Assembly (NCBI RefSeq): GCF_004336745.1
Contig: NZ_SJXD01000011.1
Coordinates: forward strand, 682,001 to 746,000
Direction of reading: 5' to 3'
Length of the DNA: 64,000 bases
From: Roseococcus sp. SYP-B2431
GTDB taxonomy: Bacteria > Pseudomonadota > Alphaproteobacteria > Acetobacterales > Acetobacteraceae
Below are positions 33,320 to 42,288 of this stretch, piece by piece. Each line of letters starts with the position of its first letter. Positions within the stretch are counted from its first letter, which is position 1. The position numbers and the translations under genes are program-made. The notes below the pieces were generated by a model. That model saw only the letters and a list, made by a program, of their open reading frames with translations. It made no database searches and was not told where the DNA came from.

Positions 33320-34621
33320 ATGAGCAAGAACGGCTCGATCACCATCACGCTCGAGGGCAGCAATGCCAGCGCCTCGATGCCGCTTCTCGGCGGCACGCTC
33401 GGGCCGCAGGTCGCGGATATCCGCAAGCTCTATTCGAGCCTGGGCATCTTCACCTACGACCCGGGCTACGGCGAGACCGCCAGCTGCGAGAGCAAGATCA
33501 CCTATATCGATGGCGACCAGGGGATCCTGCTCTACCGCGGATACCCGATCGAGCAACTGGCCGAGAAAAGCGACTTCATCGAGGTCTGCTATCTGCTAAT
33601 GCATGGCGAGCTGCCGAACAAGGAGCAGCTCGAGCAGTACCGCAAGGCCGTCACGAACCACACCATGGTTCACGAGCAGCTGCGCCGCTTCTATGACGGC
33701 TTCCGCCGCGACGCGCATCCGATGGCGATCATGTGCGGCGTGGTCGGCGCGATGGCCGCCTTTTACCACGACAACCTCGACATCAACGACGAGCGGCAGC
33801 GCGAGATCGCGGCCTTCCGCCTCATCGCCAAGGTGCCGACCATCGCGGCGATGGCCTATAAATACGCGCTCGGGCAGCCCTTCGTGTATCCGCGCAACGA
33901 TCTGAGCTACGCCGCCAACTTCCTCTACATGCTGAACTCGGTCCCGGCCGAGCCCTATGAGGTCTCGCCGGTCCTGGCGCGCGCCATGGACCTGATCCTC
34001 ATCCTGCACGCCGATCACGAGCAGAACGCCTCGACCTCGACGGTGCGTCTCGCCGGCTCCACCGGGGCGAATCCCTTCGCCTGCATCGCGGCCGGCATCG
34101 CGGCGCTCTGGGGTCCCGCCCATGGCGGCGCCAACGAGGCCGTGCTGAAGATGCTCGGCGAGATCGGCACCAAGGATAAGATCCCCGCCTTCATCGAGCA
34201 GGTGAAGGACAAGAACAGCGGCGTGAAGCTCATGGGCTTCGGGCACCGGGTCTACAAGAACTTCGACCCGCGCGCGAAGATCATGAAGGACACCTGCCAC
34301 GAGGTGCTGGCCGAGCTGGGCATCAAGGACGAGCCGCTGCTCGACATGGCGATGGAGATGGAGCGGATCGCGCTGACCGACGAGTACTTCATCTCGCGCA
34401 AGCTCTATCCGAACGTCGATTTCTACTCGGGCATCATCCTCAAGGCGATGGGCATCCCGACCTCCATGTTCACGGTCATCTTCGCCGTCGCCCGCACGGT
34501 CGGCTGGGTGAGCCAGTGGAAGGAGATGATCGAGGATCCGAGCCAGCGCATCGGCCGTCCCCGGCAGATCTACACGGGCGCCGACACGCGCGACTACGAG
34601 GCGCTCGACAAGCGCGGCTGA
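33320..34621 (+). CDS. gltA: Citrate synthase
   Basis: 433-residue type II (hexameric) citrate synthase, which condenses acetyl-CoA and oxaloacetate as the entry step of the TCA cycle. Catalytic histidines lie in [10 protein letters not shown] (about 231) and [10 protein letters not shown] (about 306). [17 protein letters not shown]-type substrate loop residues are present as [14 protein letters not shown]. The N-terminal beta domain with [11 protein letters not shown]-like residues ([20 protein letters not shown], about 55-74) matches the usual length. GAGGAAGG precedes the ATG at 33320. It is monocistronic with a strong terminator downstream and a palindrome upstream. Confidence 0.98.
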   Translation: MSKNGSITITLEGSNASASMPLLGGTLGPQVADIRKLYSSLGIFTYDPGYGETASCESKITYIDGDQGILLYRGYPIEQLAEKSDFIEVCYLLMHGELPNKEQLEQYRKAVTNHTMVHEQLRRFYDGFRRDAHPMAIMCGVVGAMAAFYHDNLDINDERQREIAAFRLIAKVPTIAAMAYKYALGQPFVYPRNDLSYAANFLYMLNSVPAEPYEVSPVLARAMDLILILHADHEQNASTSTVRLAGSTGANPFACIAAGIAALWGPAHGGANEAVLKMLGEIGTKDKIPAFIEQVKDKNSGVKLMGFGHRVYKNFDPRAKIMKDTCHEVLAELGIKDEPLLDMAMEMERIALTDEYFISRKLYPNVDFYSGIILKAMGIPTSMFTVIFAVARTVGWVSQWKEMIEDPSQRIGRPRQIYTGADTRDYEALDKRG

Positions 34622-34641
34622 TCGCCTGCCCGGCGCGCACG

Positions 34642-34677
34642 AAGCCCGGCCTCCGTGAGGAGGCCGGGCTTTTTGTT
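34642..34677 (+). terminator. Rho-independent terminator of gltA
   Basis: A perfect 13-bp stem (34642-34654 with 34659-34671), GTGA tetraloop, ending in a run of five T (34670-34674), 21 bases after the gltA stop codon. Confidence 0.95.
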
Positions 34678-34834
34678 GGCCAGGCCGGACCTGATTGCGG
34701 TTTGGGCAGTTGCTTTCAGATCGTGCGGACGAATTTGGATCTGCGTCGCTCGCCCCCAAATTCTCCCGACTCTCGCATGCCCGCGCCCCGCCGCCCTCGG
34801 TAGCTTTCTCCTCGTTGCACTTCCGGAGGATGCC

Positions 34835-36082
34835 GTGCGCAAGAACCTGTTGCCCGTTTCGCGGCGAGCCCTGCTCGCCACCCCCGCGGCCGGCGCCCTG
34901 GCCGCCCCCCTGGCGGCGCCCGCCATCGGCCAGACCGCGACGATCAAGGTCGGCGTGCTGCACTCGCTTTCCGGCACCATGGCCATCTCCGAGACGGCGC
35001 TGCGCGACACCGCGCTCATGATGGTCCAGTGGCAGAACGCCCGCGGCGGCCTGCTCGGCCGCCAGCTCGAGGCCGTGGTCGTGGACCCCGCCTCCAACTG
35101 GCCGCTCTTCGCCGAGAAGGCGCGCGAGCTGCTCGCCGTCTCCAAGGTGGACGTGACCTTCGGTTGCTGGACCTCGGTCAGCCGCAAGTCCGTCCTGCCG
35201 GTCTTCGAGGAGCTGAACGGCCTGCTCTTCTACCCCGTCCAGTACGAGGGCGAGGAGCAGAGCCGGAACATCTTCTACACCGGCGCCGCGCCGAACCAGC
35301 AGGCGATCCCGGCGGTCGAGTACCTGCTCGGGCCGGATGGCGGCGAGGCCAAGCGCATCGCGCTGCTCGGCACGGACTACGTCTATCCTCGCACGACCAA
35401 CCGCATCCTGCGCGGCTACCTCAACTCCAAGGGCATCGCCGATGCCGACATCATGGAGGAGTACACGCCCTTCGGGCACAGCGACTGGCAGGGCATCGTG
35501 ACGCGCGTGAAGCAGTTCGCCGCGCAGGGCAAGAAGACCGCGATCGTCTCGACCATCAACGGCGACGCCAACGTCCCCTTCTACCGCGAGCTGGGCAACC
35601 AGGGGATCAAGGCGGAGGACATCCCCTCGGTGGCCTTCTCGGTCGGCGAGGAGGAGCTGGCCGGCATCGACGCCCGCCCGCTCGTCGGCCATCTCGCGGC
35701 CTGGAACTACTTCATGTCCGTGCCCGGCCCGGCCAATGCCGAGTTCCTGGTCATGTGGCGCGCCTATATCAACAACCCGCGCCGCGTGACCAACGACCCG
35801 ATGGAAGCGACCTATACGGGCTTCCGCATGTGGGCTCAGGCGGTGGCCGCGGCCGGCTCCACCGCCGTCGATGCGGTGCGCGAAAAGCTCTACGGGCAGA
35901 AGGTGATGGCGCCTTGCGGATTCGAGGAGGAGATGCACCGCAATCATCACCTCTCCAAACCGGTGATGATCGGCGAGATCCAGGCCGACGGCCAGTTCAA
36001 CATCGTCCACAAGACGCCGACGGCGATCCCGGCCGAGAACTGGTCGCCCTTCATTCCTGAGAACGCAAATCGTCGTCGTTGA
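34835..36082 (+). CDS. urtA: Urea ABC transporter substrate-binding protein
   Basis: 415-residue periplasmic receptor of the branched-chain amino acid type, UrtA branch. A signal sequence (SRRALLATPAAGALAAPL) ends near residue 33. VGVLHSLSGTMAISET is the family N-terminal strand, and GCWTSVSRKSVLPVFEEL and YPVQYEGEEQSRNIFY are typical of UrtA. It would capture urea (and possibly short amides) and pass it to UrtBC. GTG at 34835 behind GGAGGA (34825-34830) is the start; the frame is open further upstream over the gltA terminator. The last codons and stop form the left arm and loop of a terminator hairpin, which probably raises UrtA relative to the permease. Confidence 0.95.
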   Translation: MRKNLLPVSRRALLATPAAGALAAPLAAPAIGQTATIKVGVLHSLSGTMAISETALRDTALMMVQWQNARGGLLGRQLEAVVVDPASNWPLFAEKARELLAVSKVDVTFGCWTSVSRKSVLPVFEELNGLLFYPVQYEGEEQSRNIFYTGAAPNQQAIPAVEYLLGPDGGEAKRIALLGTDYVYPRTTNRILRGYLNSKGIADADIMEEYTPFGHSDWQGIVTRVKQFAAQGKKTAIVSTINGDANVPFYRELGNQGIKAEDIPSVAFSVGEEELAGIDARPLVGHLAAWNYFMSVPGPANAEFLVMWRAYINNPRRVTNDPMEATYTGFRMWAQAVAAAGSTAVDAVREKLYGQKVMAPCGFEEEMHRNHHLSKPVMIGEIQADGQFNIVHKTPTAIPAENWSPFIPENANRRR

Positions 36083-36096
36083 CGACGATTTGTTTT
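36067..36096 (+). terminator. Terminator overlapping the urtA stop codon
   Basis: An 11-bp perfect stem, AAATCGTCGTC (36067-36077) with GACGACGATTT (36081-36091), loop GTT, followed by a T-run (36093-36097). The urtA stop codon (36080-36082) lies at the loop. It probably gives partial termination inside the urt operon. Confidence 0.9.
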
Positions 36097-36100
36097 TCTT

Positions 36101-36215
36101 GCCCTCAAACGCCGGGCGCGCGCTCCGCGCGCTCGGCTTCGCGCCGCGACTGGCGCTCCTGGCCTGCGGGTCCTTCTGGGCGCGCCGGCCGCCTGCGGCC
36201 GGATCCTCGAAGGGA
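36101..36215. repeat. Dispersed palindromic repeat, family B, copy 1
   Basis: A 115-bp element between urtA and urtB. It shares with 56482-56596 the blocks CCCTCRRACGCCGGGC, GGCTTCGC and a terminal hairpin (36185-36202, CCGGCCGC/GCGGCCGG) followed by GGAT-CTCGAAG. Its right end abuts the urtB ribosome-binding site, and it creates an open frame that mimics an N-terminal extension of UrtB. Confidence 0.7.
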
Positions 36216-36224
36216 TGTGCTGAG

Positions 36225-37790
36225 TTGGCGTTGCCGTTATTGCTGGCCAGGGTCGGACATGGAGCGGCGTTGCTCCTGCTCGGCCTGTTTCTTCTGCTCG
36301 GCCCCGCCCGGGCGCAGGCTTTCGACAGCCTCGTGCCCCGCCTCGGCGGCAGCTTCGCCGAGCAGGCCGAGGCCGTGGAGCGGCTGGGCGCGCTGGGCGA
36401 CGCGCGCGCCCTCCCCCTCCTTCAGGCGCTCGCCGATTCGCGCCTGCTGAAGCTCGCCGACGGCGGCGTCGCCGTGCAGCAGGGCAGCGCCGTGCCGGAG
36501 GGCGCCAGCCCCGTCCGCATCAACAATCGCGTCCGCGTGGCGCTGCGCGGCGCGCTGGGCCGCTTGCAGCTCGCCTCGCCCGTCGCCGCGCAGCGCCTGA
36601 GCGCCGCCGAGGCGATCCTGCGCAACCGCAGCGCCGAGGACATCCCCGCGCTGGAGGCCGCGCTGGCGCGCGAGCAGAACGCCCAGGTGCGCGAGCGCAT
36701 GGAGCTGGCCCTCGGCGGTTCCCGCCTCGCCTCCGCCGACGCCGCGGCCAAGCGCGCGGGCATCGCGACGCTGGGCGCCTCCTCCTCGCCCGAGGCGCGC
36801 AACCTGCTGCTGGCCTCCCGTGCCGCCAATGCCGAGCTTGGCGCCGAGATCGACGCGGCCGTGGCCGCGATCGACCGCAAGCTCCAACTCCGCCAGGCGG
36901 CCGAGACCTTTTTCCAGGGGCTCTCGCTGGGCTCGGTGCTGCTGCTGGCCGCGCTCGGCCTCGCGGTGACCTTCGGCGTCATGGGCGTGATCAACATGGC
37001 GCATGGCGAGTTTGTGATGATCGGCGCCTATGCGACCGTGGTCGTGCAGGAATTCTGCCGCAACATCCCGGCGTTGCAGCCCTGGTCGCTGCCGCTCGCC
37101 ATCCCGGTCGCCTTCCTCGTCACGGCCGTGATCGGTGCGGCGATGGAGCGCGGGCTGATCCGCCACCTCTACGGCCGCCCGCTGGAGACGCTGCTGCTCA
37201 CCTTCGGCGTGGGCATGGTGTTGCAGCAGGTCGTGCGGCTGGTCTTCGGCGCGCAGAATCGCGAGGTGATCAGCCCGGCCTGGATGATGGGCACGCTGGT
37301 GCTGCCCGGCGGCGTCACCATCACGCAGAACCGCGCCTGGATCATCCTCTTCGCGCTGGCGGTGCTGCTGGCGACGCTCGCCGCCATCCGGCTCACGCGC
37401 TTCGGACTGGAGATGCGGGCGGTCGTGCAGAACCGTCGCATCGCGGCGACCATGGGCATCCGCACGGGCCGCGTCGACGCGATGACCTTCGCCTTCGGCT
37501 CGGGCATCGCCGGCCTCGCGGGCGTGGCGCTGAGCCAGATCGACAACGTCTCGCCCAATCTCGGCACGGGCTACATCATCGACAGCTTCATGGTCGTCGT
37601 CTTCGGCGGCGTCGGCTCGCTAATGGGCACGCTGATCGGCGCCTTCACGCTGGGTCTCGTGAACAAGATCCTGGAGCCCTATGCCGGCGTCGTGCTGGCC
37701 AAGGTGCTGCTGCTGGTGGGCATCATGCTCTTCATCCAGCGGCGGCCGAAGGGCCTCTTCGCGCTCAAGGGACGCGCGGCAGACCAATGA
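36225..37790 (+). CDS. urtB: Urea ABC transporter permease UrtB
   Basis: 521-residue inner-membrane permease of the LivH type. After a signal-like segment (about 11-30, ending GPARAQ), a roughly 200-residue helical periplasmic domain typical of UrtB is followed by eight or so membrane segments with FGVMGVINMAHGEFVMIGAY and FGGVGSLMGTLIGAFTLG. TTG at 36225 is proposed as the start: AAGGGA lies 9 bases upstream, and anything further upstream is translated from the family B repeat. The stop overlaps urtC by four bases (ATGA). Confidence 0.93.
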   Translation: MALPLLLARVGHGAALLLLGLFLLLGPARAQAFDSLVPRLGGSFAEQAEAVERLGALGDARALPLLQALADSRLLKLADGGVAVQQGSAVPEGASPVRINNRVRVALRGALGRLQLASPVAAQRLSAAEAILRNRSAEDIPALEAALAREQNAQVRERMELALGGSRLASADAAAKRAGIATLGASSSPEARNLLLASRAANAELGAEIDAAVAAIDRKLQLRQAAETFFQGLSLGSVLLLAALGLAVTFGVMGVINMAHGEFVMIGAYATVVVQEFCRNIPALQPWSLPLAIPVAFLVTAVIGAAMERGLIRHLYGRPLETLLLTFGVGMVLQQVVRLVFGAQNREVISPAWMMGTLVLPGGVTITQNRAWIILFALAVLLATLAAIRLTRFGLEMRAVVQNRRIAATMGIRTGRVDAMTFAFGSGIAGLAGVALSQIDNVSPNLGTGYIIDSFMVVVFGGVGSLMGTLIGAFTLGLVNKILEPYAGVVLAKVLLLVGIMLFIQRRPKGLFALKGRAADQ

Positions 37791-38845
37791 TGACCAGACG
37801 CATCGTCCTGCTGGTCGCCGTGCTGCTGCTGGCGCTGCTGCCCGTGCTGAACGCCCTGCCCTCCTCCAATCCGCTGCATGTCTCGGACTTCCTGGTCAGC
37901 ATCATCGGCAAGTGGATCTGCTACGCGATCCTGGCCCTCGCGCTCGATCTCGCCTGGGGCTACGCCGGCATCCTCTCGCTCGGCCACGGCGCCTTCTTCG
38001 CGCTGGGCGGCTACGCCATCGGCATGCACCTGATGCGGCTGATCGGGCCGCGCGGCGTCTATGGCCACCCGGTCCTGCCGGACTTCATGGTCTTCCTGGG
38101 CTATCGCGAGCTGCCCTGGTTCTGGCTGGGCTTCGACTGGTTTCCCTTTGCCTTCCTGATGGCGCTCGTCGTGCCCGGCCTGCTGGCGCTGGTGGTCGGC
38201 TACCTGGCCTTCCGCAGCCGCATCACGGGCGTCTATCTCTCCATCATAACCCAGGCGCTGACCTATGCGCTCATGCTCGCCTTCTTCCGCAACGACATGG
38301 GCTTCGGCGGCAACAACGGCTTCACCGACTTCAAGGAGCTGCTGGGCCTACCGCTCAACAGCGGCACCACCCGCGCCATCCTCTTCTACGCCGCGCTGGT
38401 CTCGTTGGTGGTGGTCTTCCTGCTCTGCTCGGCGCTGACCAGGACCAAGTATGGCCGCGTGCTGACCGCGATCCGCGATGCCGAGAGCCGCGTGCGCTTC
38501 CTCGGCTACAGCGTGACGCAGCACAAGCTCTTCGTCTTCGTGCTCTCGGCCATGATCGCGGGGTTGGCGGGCGCGCTCTACGTGCCGCTGGTGGGCATCA
38601 TCAATCCCGGCGAATTCAGCCCGGGCAATTCCATCGAGGCGGTGGTCTGGGTCGCCTTCGGCGGGCGCGGCACGCTGGTGGGCGCGGTGCTCGGCGCCTT
38701 TTCCGTCAATGCGCTGAAGACCTGGCTGACCTCGGTGGCGCCCGATCTGTGGCTCATCGCGCTCGGCTGCCTCTTCGTGGCCGTGCCGCTGCTGCTGCCC
38801 AAGGGGCTGGTCGGGCTCGTCCGGCGGCGGAAGGGGAAGGCATGA
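37787..38845 (+). CDS. urtC: Urea ABC transporter permease UrtC
   Basis: 352-residue LivM-type inner-membrane permease, partner of UrtB. It has about nine hydrophobic segments. The conserved blocks are LDLAWGYAGILSLGHGAFFA, RFLGYSVTQHKLFVFVLSA and GGRGTLVGAVLGAF, the last being the ATPase-coupling region. The ATG at 37787 overlaps the urtB stop (ATGA), and its own stop overlaps urtD in the same way, so urtB, urtC and urtD are translationally coupled. Confidence 0.96.
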   Translation: MMTRRIVLLVAVLLLALLPVLNALPSSNPLHVSDFLVSIIGKWICYAILALALDLAWGYAGILSLGHGAFFALGGYAIGMHLMRLIGPRGVYGHPVLPDFMVFLGYRELPWFWLGFDWFPFAFLMALVVPGLLALVVGYLAFRSRITGVYLSIITQALTYALMLAFFRNDMGFGGNNGFTDFKELLGLPLNSGTTRAILFYAALVSLVVVFLLCSALTRTKYGRVLTAIRDAESRVRFLGYSVTQHKLFVFVLSAMIAGLAGALYVPLVGIINPGEFSPGNSIEAVVWVAFGGRGTLVGAVLGAFSVNALKTWLTSVAPDLWLIALGCLFVAVPLLLPKGLVGLVRRRKGKA

Positions 38846-39618
38846 TGGAGCCTGAAGCGCTGGCCACCATGCCGCATGCCATCTCGACGCAGGGCCTCTA
38901 TCTGGACGGCGTCACAGTGGCCTTCGACGGCTTCCGGGCGCTGAACAACCTCTCGCTCATCGTCGAGCCGGGCGAGCTGCGCGCCGTCATCGGCCCGAAC
39001 GGCGCGGGCAAGACCACGATGATGGACTGCATCACCGGCAAGACGCGGCCCGGCTCGGGCATCGTGAAGTTCGGCGATCGCGACCTCACGCGCATGGACG
39101 AGGCCTCCATCGCCAATCTCGGCGTGGGCCGGAAGTTCCAGAAGCCGACGGTCTTCGACGCGCTGACGGTCTTCGAGAATCTGGAGTTGGCGCTGAAGGC
39201 CCCGCGCAACCCCATCGCTTGCATCCGCTGGGTGCTGCGCGGCGAGGCGCGCGCCCGCATCGAGAAAACCATGCAGGAGATCGGCCTCACTGCCCGGGCG
39301 CATGACCTGGCCGGGCTGCTGAGCCATGGCCAGAAGCAGTGGCTGGAAATCGGCATGCTGCTCATGCAGGATCCGCAGCTCCTGCTGGTGGACGAGCCCG
39401 TCGCCGGCATGACCGATCACGAGACCGAGCAGACCGCGGCGCTGCTCACGGGCATCGCGGGCGAGCGCAGCGTGGTGGTGGTCGAGCACGACCTGGAATT
39501 CGTGAAGGCGCTGAACAGCCGGGTGACGGTGCTGCACGAGGGCAGCGTGCTCTCGGAGGGCAGCATCACCCATGTGCAGAACGACCCGCGCGTGGTCGAA
39601 GTGTACCTGGGGCGCTGA
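38842..39618 (+). CDS. urtD: Urea ABC transporter ATP-binding protein UrtD
   Basis: 258-residue LivG-type ATPase. Walker A is GPNGAGKTT (51-59), the signature loop is LSHGQKQWLEIGMLL and Walker B is LLLVDEPVAGM, followed by the switch histidine in VVEHDLEF. KFQKPTVFDALTVFENLELA is characteristic of UrtD. The ATG at 38842 overlaps the urtC stop (ATGA). It energises urea import with UrtE. A long upstream frame exists, but it lies across urtC in another frame. Confidence 0.96.
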   Translation: MMEPEALATMPHAISTQGLYLDGVTVAFDGFRALNNLSLIVEPGELRAVIGPNGAGKTTMMDCITGKTRPGSGIVKFGDRDLTRMDEASIANLGVGRKFQKPTVFDALTVFENLELALKAPRNPIACIRWVLRGEARARIEKTMQEIGLTARAHDLAGLLSHGQKQWLEIGMLLMQDPQLLLVDEPVAGMTDHETEQTAALLTGIAGERSVVVVEHDLEFVKALNSRVTVLHEGSVLSEGSITHVQNDPRVVEVYLGR

Positions 39619-39680
39619 CGATGCGGTCCCAGCTTCATCCCAGGCCTGAGGCCGCGCGGCCACGATCGGACCGATAGCCC

Positions 39681-40373
39681 ATGCTCGTCGCCACCGATAT
39701 CGACCTCTCCTACGGCGCCAGCCGCTGCCTGCGCGGCGTCTCCCTTGCCGTCGGTCCTGGTCAGATCGCCGCCGTGCTCGGCCGCAACGGCGTGGGCAAA
39801 TCCTCGCTGCTCCGCTCGATCATGGGGCTGGAGCGCATCCAGGGCGGCAGCGTCGTCTGGGAGGGCCGCGAGATCCGCGACCTCGGCCCCGCCGAACGCG
39901 CCCTCGCCGGCATCGGCTATGTCCCGCAGGGCCGCGAGATCTTTCCGTTCCTGACCGTCCAGGAGAACCTCGAGACGGCGCTGGCCGCCGCCCCCCGCGG
40001 CAGCTCGGTCCCCGCCGAGGTCTTCGACCTCTTCCCGATCCTGCGGCAGTTTCTCCGCCGGCGCGGCGGCGACCTCTCGGGCGGGCAGCAGCAGCAGCTC
40101 GCCATCGGGCGCGCGCTCACCGCGCGCCCGCGCCTGCTCATCCTCGACGAGCCGACCGAGGGCATCCAGCCCAATGTCATCAAAGACATCGCCCGGGTGA
40201 TCCACCACCTGGCGAAGGACCGGAACTTCGCCGTGGTCCTGGTCGAGCAGTATTTCGAATTCGCCCGCGACCTCGCCGACACCATCACCGTCATGGTCCG
40301 CGGCGAGGTGGCGCTCGCCGGCCCCACGAAGGAACTGGACGAAGAGGAGGTCCGCAAGCTCCTGACCGTGTAA
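39681..40373 (+). CDS. urtE: Urea ABC transporter ATP-binding protein UrtE
   Basis: 230-residue LivF-type ATPase, second nucleotide-binding subunit. Walker A is GRNGVGKSS (34-42), the signature is LSGGQQQQLAIGRAL and Walker B is LLILDEPTEGIQP, with VVLVEQYFEFA after it; EQYFEFA is typical of UrtE. It follows urtD after a 62-base gap, so unlike the other junctions it is not overlapped and may have its own ribosome-binding control; no clear Shine-Dalgarno sequence is visible. It completes the urea importer. No urease or urea carboxylase gene is in the window. Confidence 0.95.
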   Translation: MLVATDIDLSYGASRCLRGVSLAVGPGQIAAVLGRNGVGKSSLLRSIMGLERIQGGSVVWEGREIRDLGPAERALAGIGYVPQGREIFPFLTVQENLETALAAAPRGSSVPAEVFDLFPILRQFLRRRGGDLSGGQQQQLAIGRALTARPRLLILDEPTEGIQPNVIKDIARVIHHLAKDRNFAVVLVEQYFEFARDLADTITVMVRGEVALAGPTKELDEEEVRKLLTV

Positions 40374-40401
40374 TCCTCCTTCGAACGACGGAGGAACGCC
40401 C

Positions 40402-41319
40402 ATGAATACGAGCGAGATCGACGCGATCCGGCAACTGCTCGCCTCGAAGCCCCGGCCGGTCGGCTGGGCGGAGCGGCGCCGGCGCATCGACGAGGTCGGC
40501 TCGACCTGCCCGCCCGCCGGGGACATCGCAGTGGAGACCATCGACCTCGACGGCTTGCCAGGCGAATGGTCCCTGGCCCCGGGCAGCGATCCCTCCTGCG
40601 TCCTGCTGTACTTCCACGGCGGCGGCTACTGCTCGGGCTCGATCCGCAGTCATCGCCGGCTGGTCACCGAGGCCGGGCGGGCCGGCGGGCTGCGCACCCT
40701 CGCCGTCCAGTACCGGCTCGCTCCGGAACACCCCTACCCCGCCGCGCTCGACGACGCCTGGACGGCCTGGCAATTCCTCCGGCGGCAGGGCTTTGCGGCC
40801 GCCCGGATCGTGATCGGCGGCGACAGCGCGGGCGGCAATCTCACCGTGGCGCTCCTGAACCGGCTTCGCGACGCCGGCGAGGCCCTGCCCGCCTGCGCCT
40901 GGCTGGTCTCGCCCTGGACCGATCTCACCCAGTCCGGCGAGACCCTGGCAACCCGGGACGCCCTCGATCCGCTCATTCATCGCGCCTATCTGGACGAATT
41001 GGCCGCGGCCTTCGTCCCGGCCGGCCTGGAGGCGAGCGACCCGCGCATCTCGGTGCTCTGGTCCGATCTGGCGGGCCTGCCGCCCCTCCTGGTCCAGGTC
41101 GGGTCGGCCGAGACGCTGATCGACGATTCCAGCCGCTTCGTCCGGGCCGCGGGCTGCGCCGATGTGCGGGCTTCGCTGGAGATCTGGCCGCACATGATCC
41201 ACGCCTGGCCCATGTGGAACGCGTGTCTGGAACCGGGCCGGCAGGCACTGGCCAGCGCCGGCGTCTTCCTACGACGGCACCTGCGGGCGGCGATCGCGGA
41301 GGCGTCCGCCGATCCATGA
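40402..41319 (+). CDS. Alpha/beta hydrolase, hormone-sensitive lipase type
   Basis: 305-residue serine hydrolase of the HSL/acetyl-esterase family, no signal peptide. The oxyanion motif HGGGYCSGS, the nucleophile elbow GGDSAGGNL, and His in the segment MIHAWPMW are in the expected order. VQYRLAPEHPYPAALDDA is the classic block before the elbow. It would hydrolyse short-chain esters or amides. GGAGGAA precedes the ATG at 40402, 28 bases after urtE, so readthrough from urt is possible, but a functional link is not obvious. Confidence 0.9.
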   Translation: MNTSEIDAIRQLLASKPRPVGWAERRRRIDEVGSTCPPAGDIAVETIDLDGLPGEWSLAPGSDPSCVLLYFHGGGYCSGSIRSHRRLVTEAGRAGGLRTLAVQYRLAPEHPYPAALDDAWTAWQFLRRQGFAAARIVIGGDSAGGNLTVALLNRLRDAGEALPACAWLVSPWTDLTQSGETLATRDALDPLIHRAYLDELAAAFVPAGLEASDPRISVLWSDLAGLPPLLVQVGSAETLIDDSSRFVRAAGCADVRASLEIWPHMIHAWPMWNACLEPGRQALASAGVFLRRHLRAAIAEASADP

Positions 41320-41398
41320 TCTGGCCTTTTGCTTCAGCCCGTGATTCACAACGAAGCCTCGCTTTCGGCTCGCCGCACCTTCATCCGGGGACACCCTC

Positions 41399-42283
41399 AT
41401 CAGCACCCGCCTGCCCCCGCTCCGCAGCCTTCGCGCCTTCGAGGCCGCCGGCCGCTTGTTGAGCTTTTCCGCCGCCGCCGCCGAACTTGGCGTGACGCCG
41501 GGCGCGATCAGCCACCAGATCCGGCAGCTGGAGGAGCATCTCGGCGCCCGGCTCTTCGAGCGGCAGCACCGTGAGGTCGTGCTCACGCCGCAGGGCCAGG
41601 CCTATCTCCGCTCGATCGGCGACGCCTTCCGGCGCATCGAGGAGGACACCCGCATCCTCTTCTCGGCCAACGACCCGGCGAGCCTGCGGGTCTATGCCTC
41701 CGTGAACCTGGCCCAGCGCTGGCTGGTGCCGCGGCTGCCGCGCTTCCTGGCGCGCCATCCGACCATCGCGCTCGACATCGCGGCCGAGGGCGGCCCACCC
41801 CCTGCCCTCGCCCCGCGCCGCTTCGACCTTGCCATCACCCATGGCGCGGCGCCGCTGGCGAAGGTGGAGCCGACGCGCCTCTTCGACGGCCGGCTCGTGC
41901 CCGTGTGCAGCCCCGGCTACCTCGCCGGACGCTCGCCCATCACCCATCCGTCCCAGCTCGACCCCGACCGGCTGATCCACACGCGCAAGCGCAAGGGCGA
42001 CTGGCGACGCTGGCTCAAGCTGGCGAAGGAGCCGGGGATCGACGCCGGGCGCGGGATCAAGTTCGAGGACATGAACCTCGCCTATCTCGCGACGGTCTCC
42101 GGGATGGGGGTGATGCTGTTCTTCGCCAACCTCGTCTCCGAGGACCTGCGCGCGGGGCGGCTGGTCAGGCTCTTCGACCTGGCGCTGACCGAGGAGCCGG
42201 ACTGGCTGGTCTATGCCACGCCCGCCCCGGAGCGCGAGCGGGCGACGGCCCTGTTCCGCAACTGGCTCGTCTCGGAAGCCTGA
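41399..42283 (+). CDS. LysR family transcriptional regulator (GcvA-like) with no standard start codon at the conserved N-terminus
   Basis: LysR-type DNA-binding regulator, about 294 residues if counted from the conserved start. The winged helix-turn-helix contains RLPPLRSLRAFEAAGRLLSF and ELGVTPGAISHQIRQLEEHL, as in GcvA-like members. The effector domain follows from about residue 90. The conserved N-terminal sequence begins at 41399 with ATC where homologues have ATG. No ATG, GTG or TTG lies between the upstream stop (41342) and TTG at 41456, and that TTG would delete the first helix. Either a rare start codon, a mutation or a base error is involved. It converges on the patatin gene. Target genes may be the adjacent hydrolase. 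Confidence 0.8.
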   Translation: MSTRLPPLRSLRAFEAAGRLLSFSAAAAELGVTPGAISHQIRQLEEHLGARLFERQHREVVLTPQGQAYLRSIGDAFRRIEEDTRILFSANDPASLRVYASVNLAQRWLVPRLPRFLARHPTIALDIAAEGGPPPALAPRRFDLAITHGAAPLAKVEPTRLFDGRLVPVCSPGYLAGRSPITHPSQLDPDRLIHTRKRKGDWRRWLKLAKEPGIDAGRGIKFEDMNLAYLATVSGMGVMLFFANLVSEDLRAGRLVRLFDLALTEEPDWLVYATPAPERERATALFRNWLVSEA

Positions 42284-42288
42284 CTCCG

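Noticed and set aside
34678-34834. Sigma-54/NtrC promoter before urtA
   Set aside because: Urea importers are often nitrogen-controlled, but no GG-N10-GC pair in a TGGCAC-N5-TTGC-like context was found in the gap.
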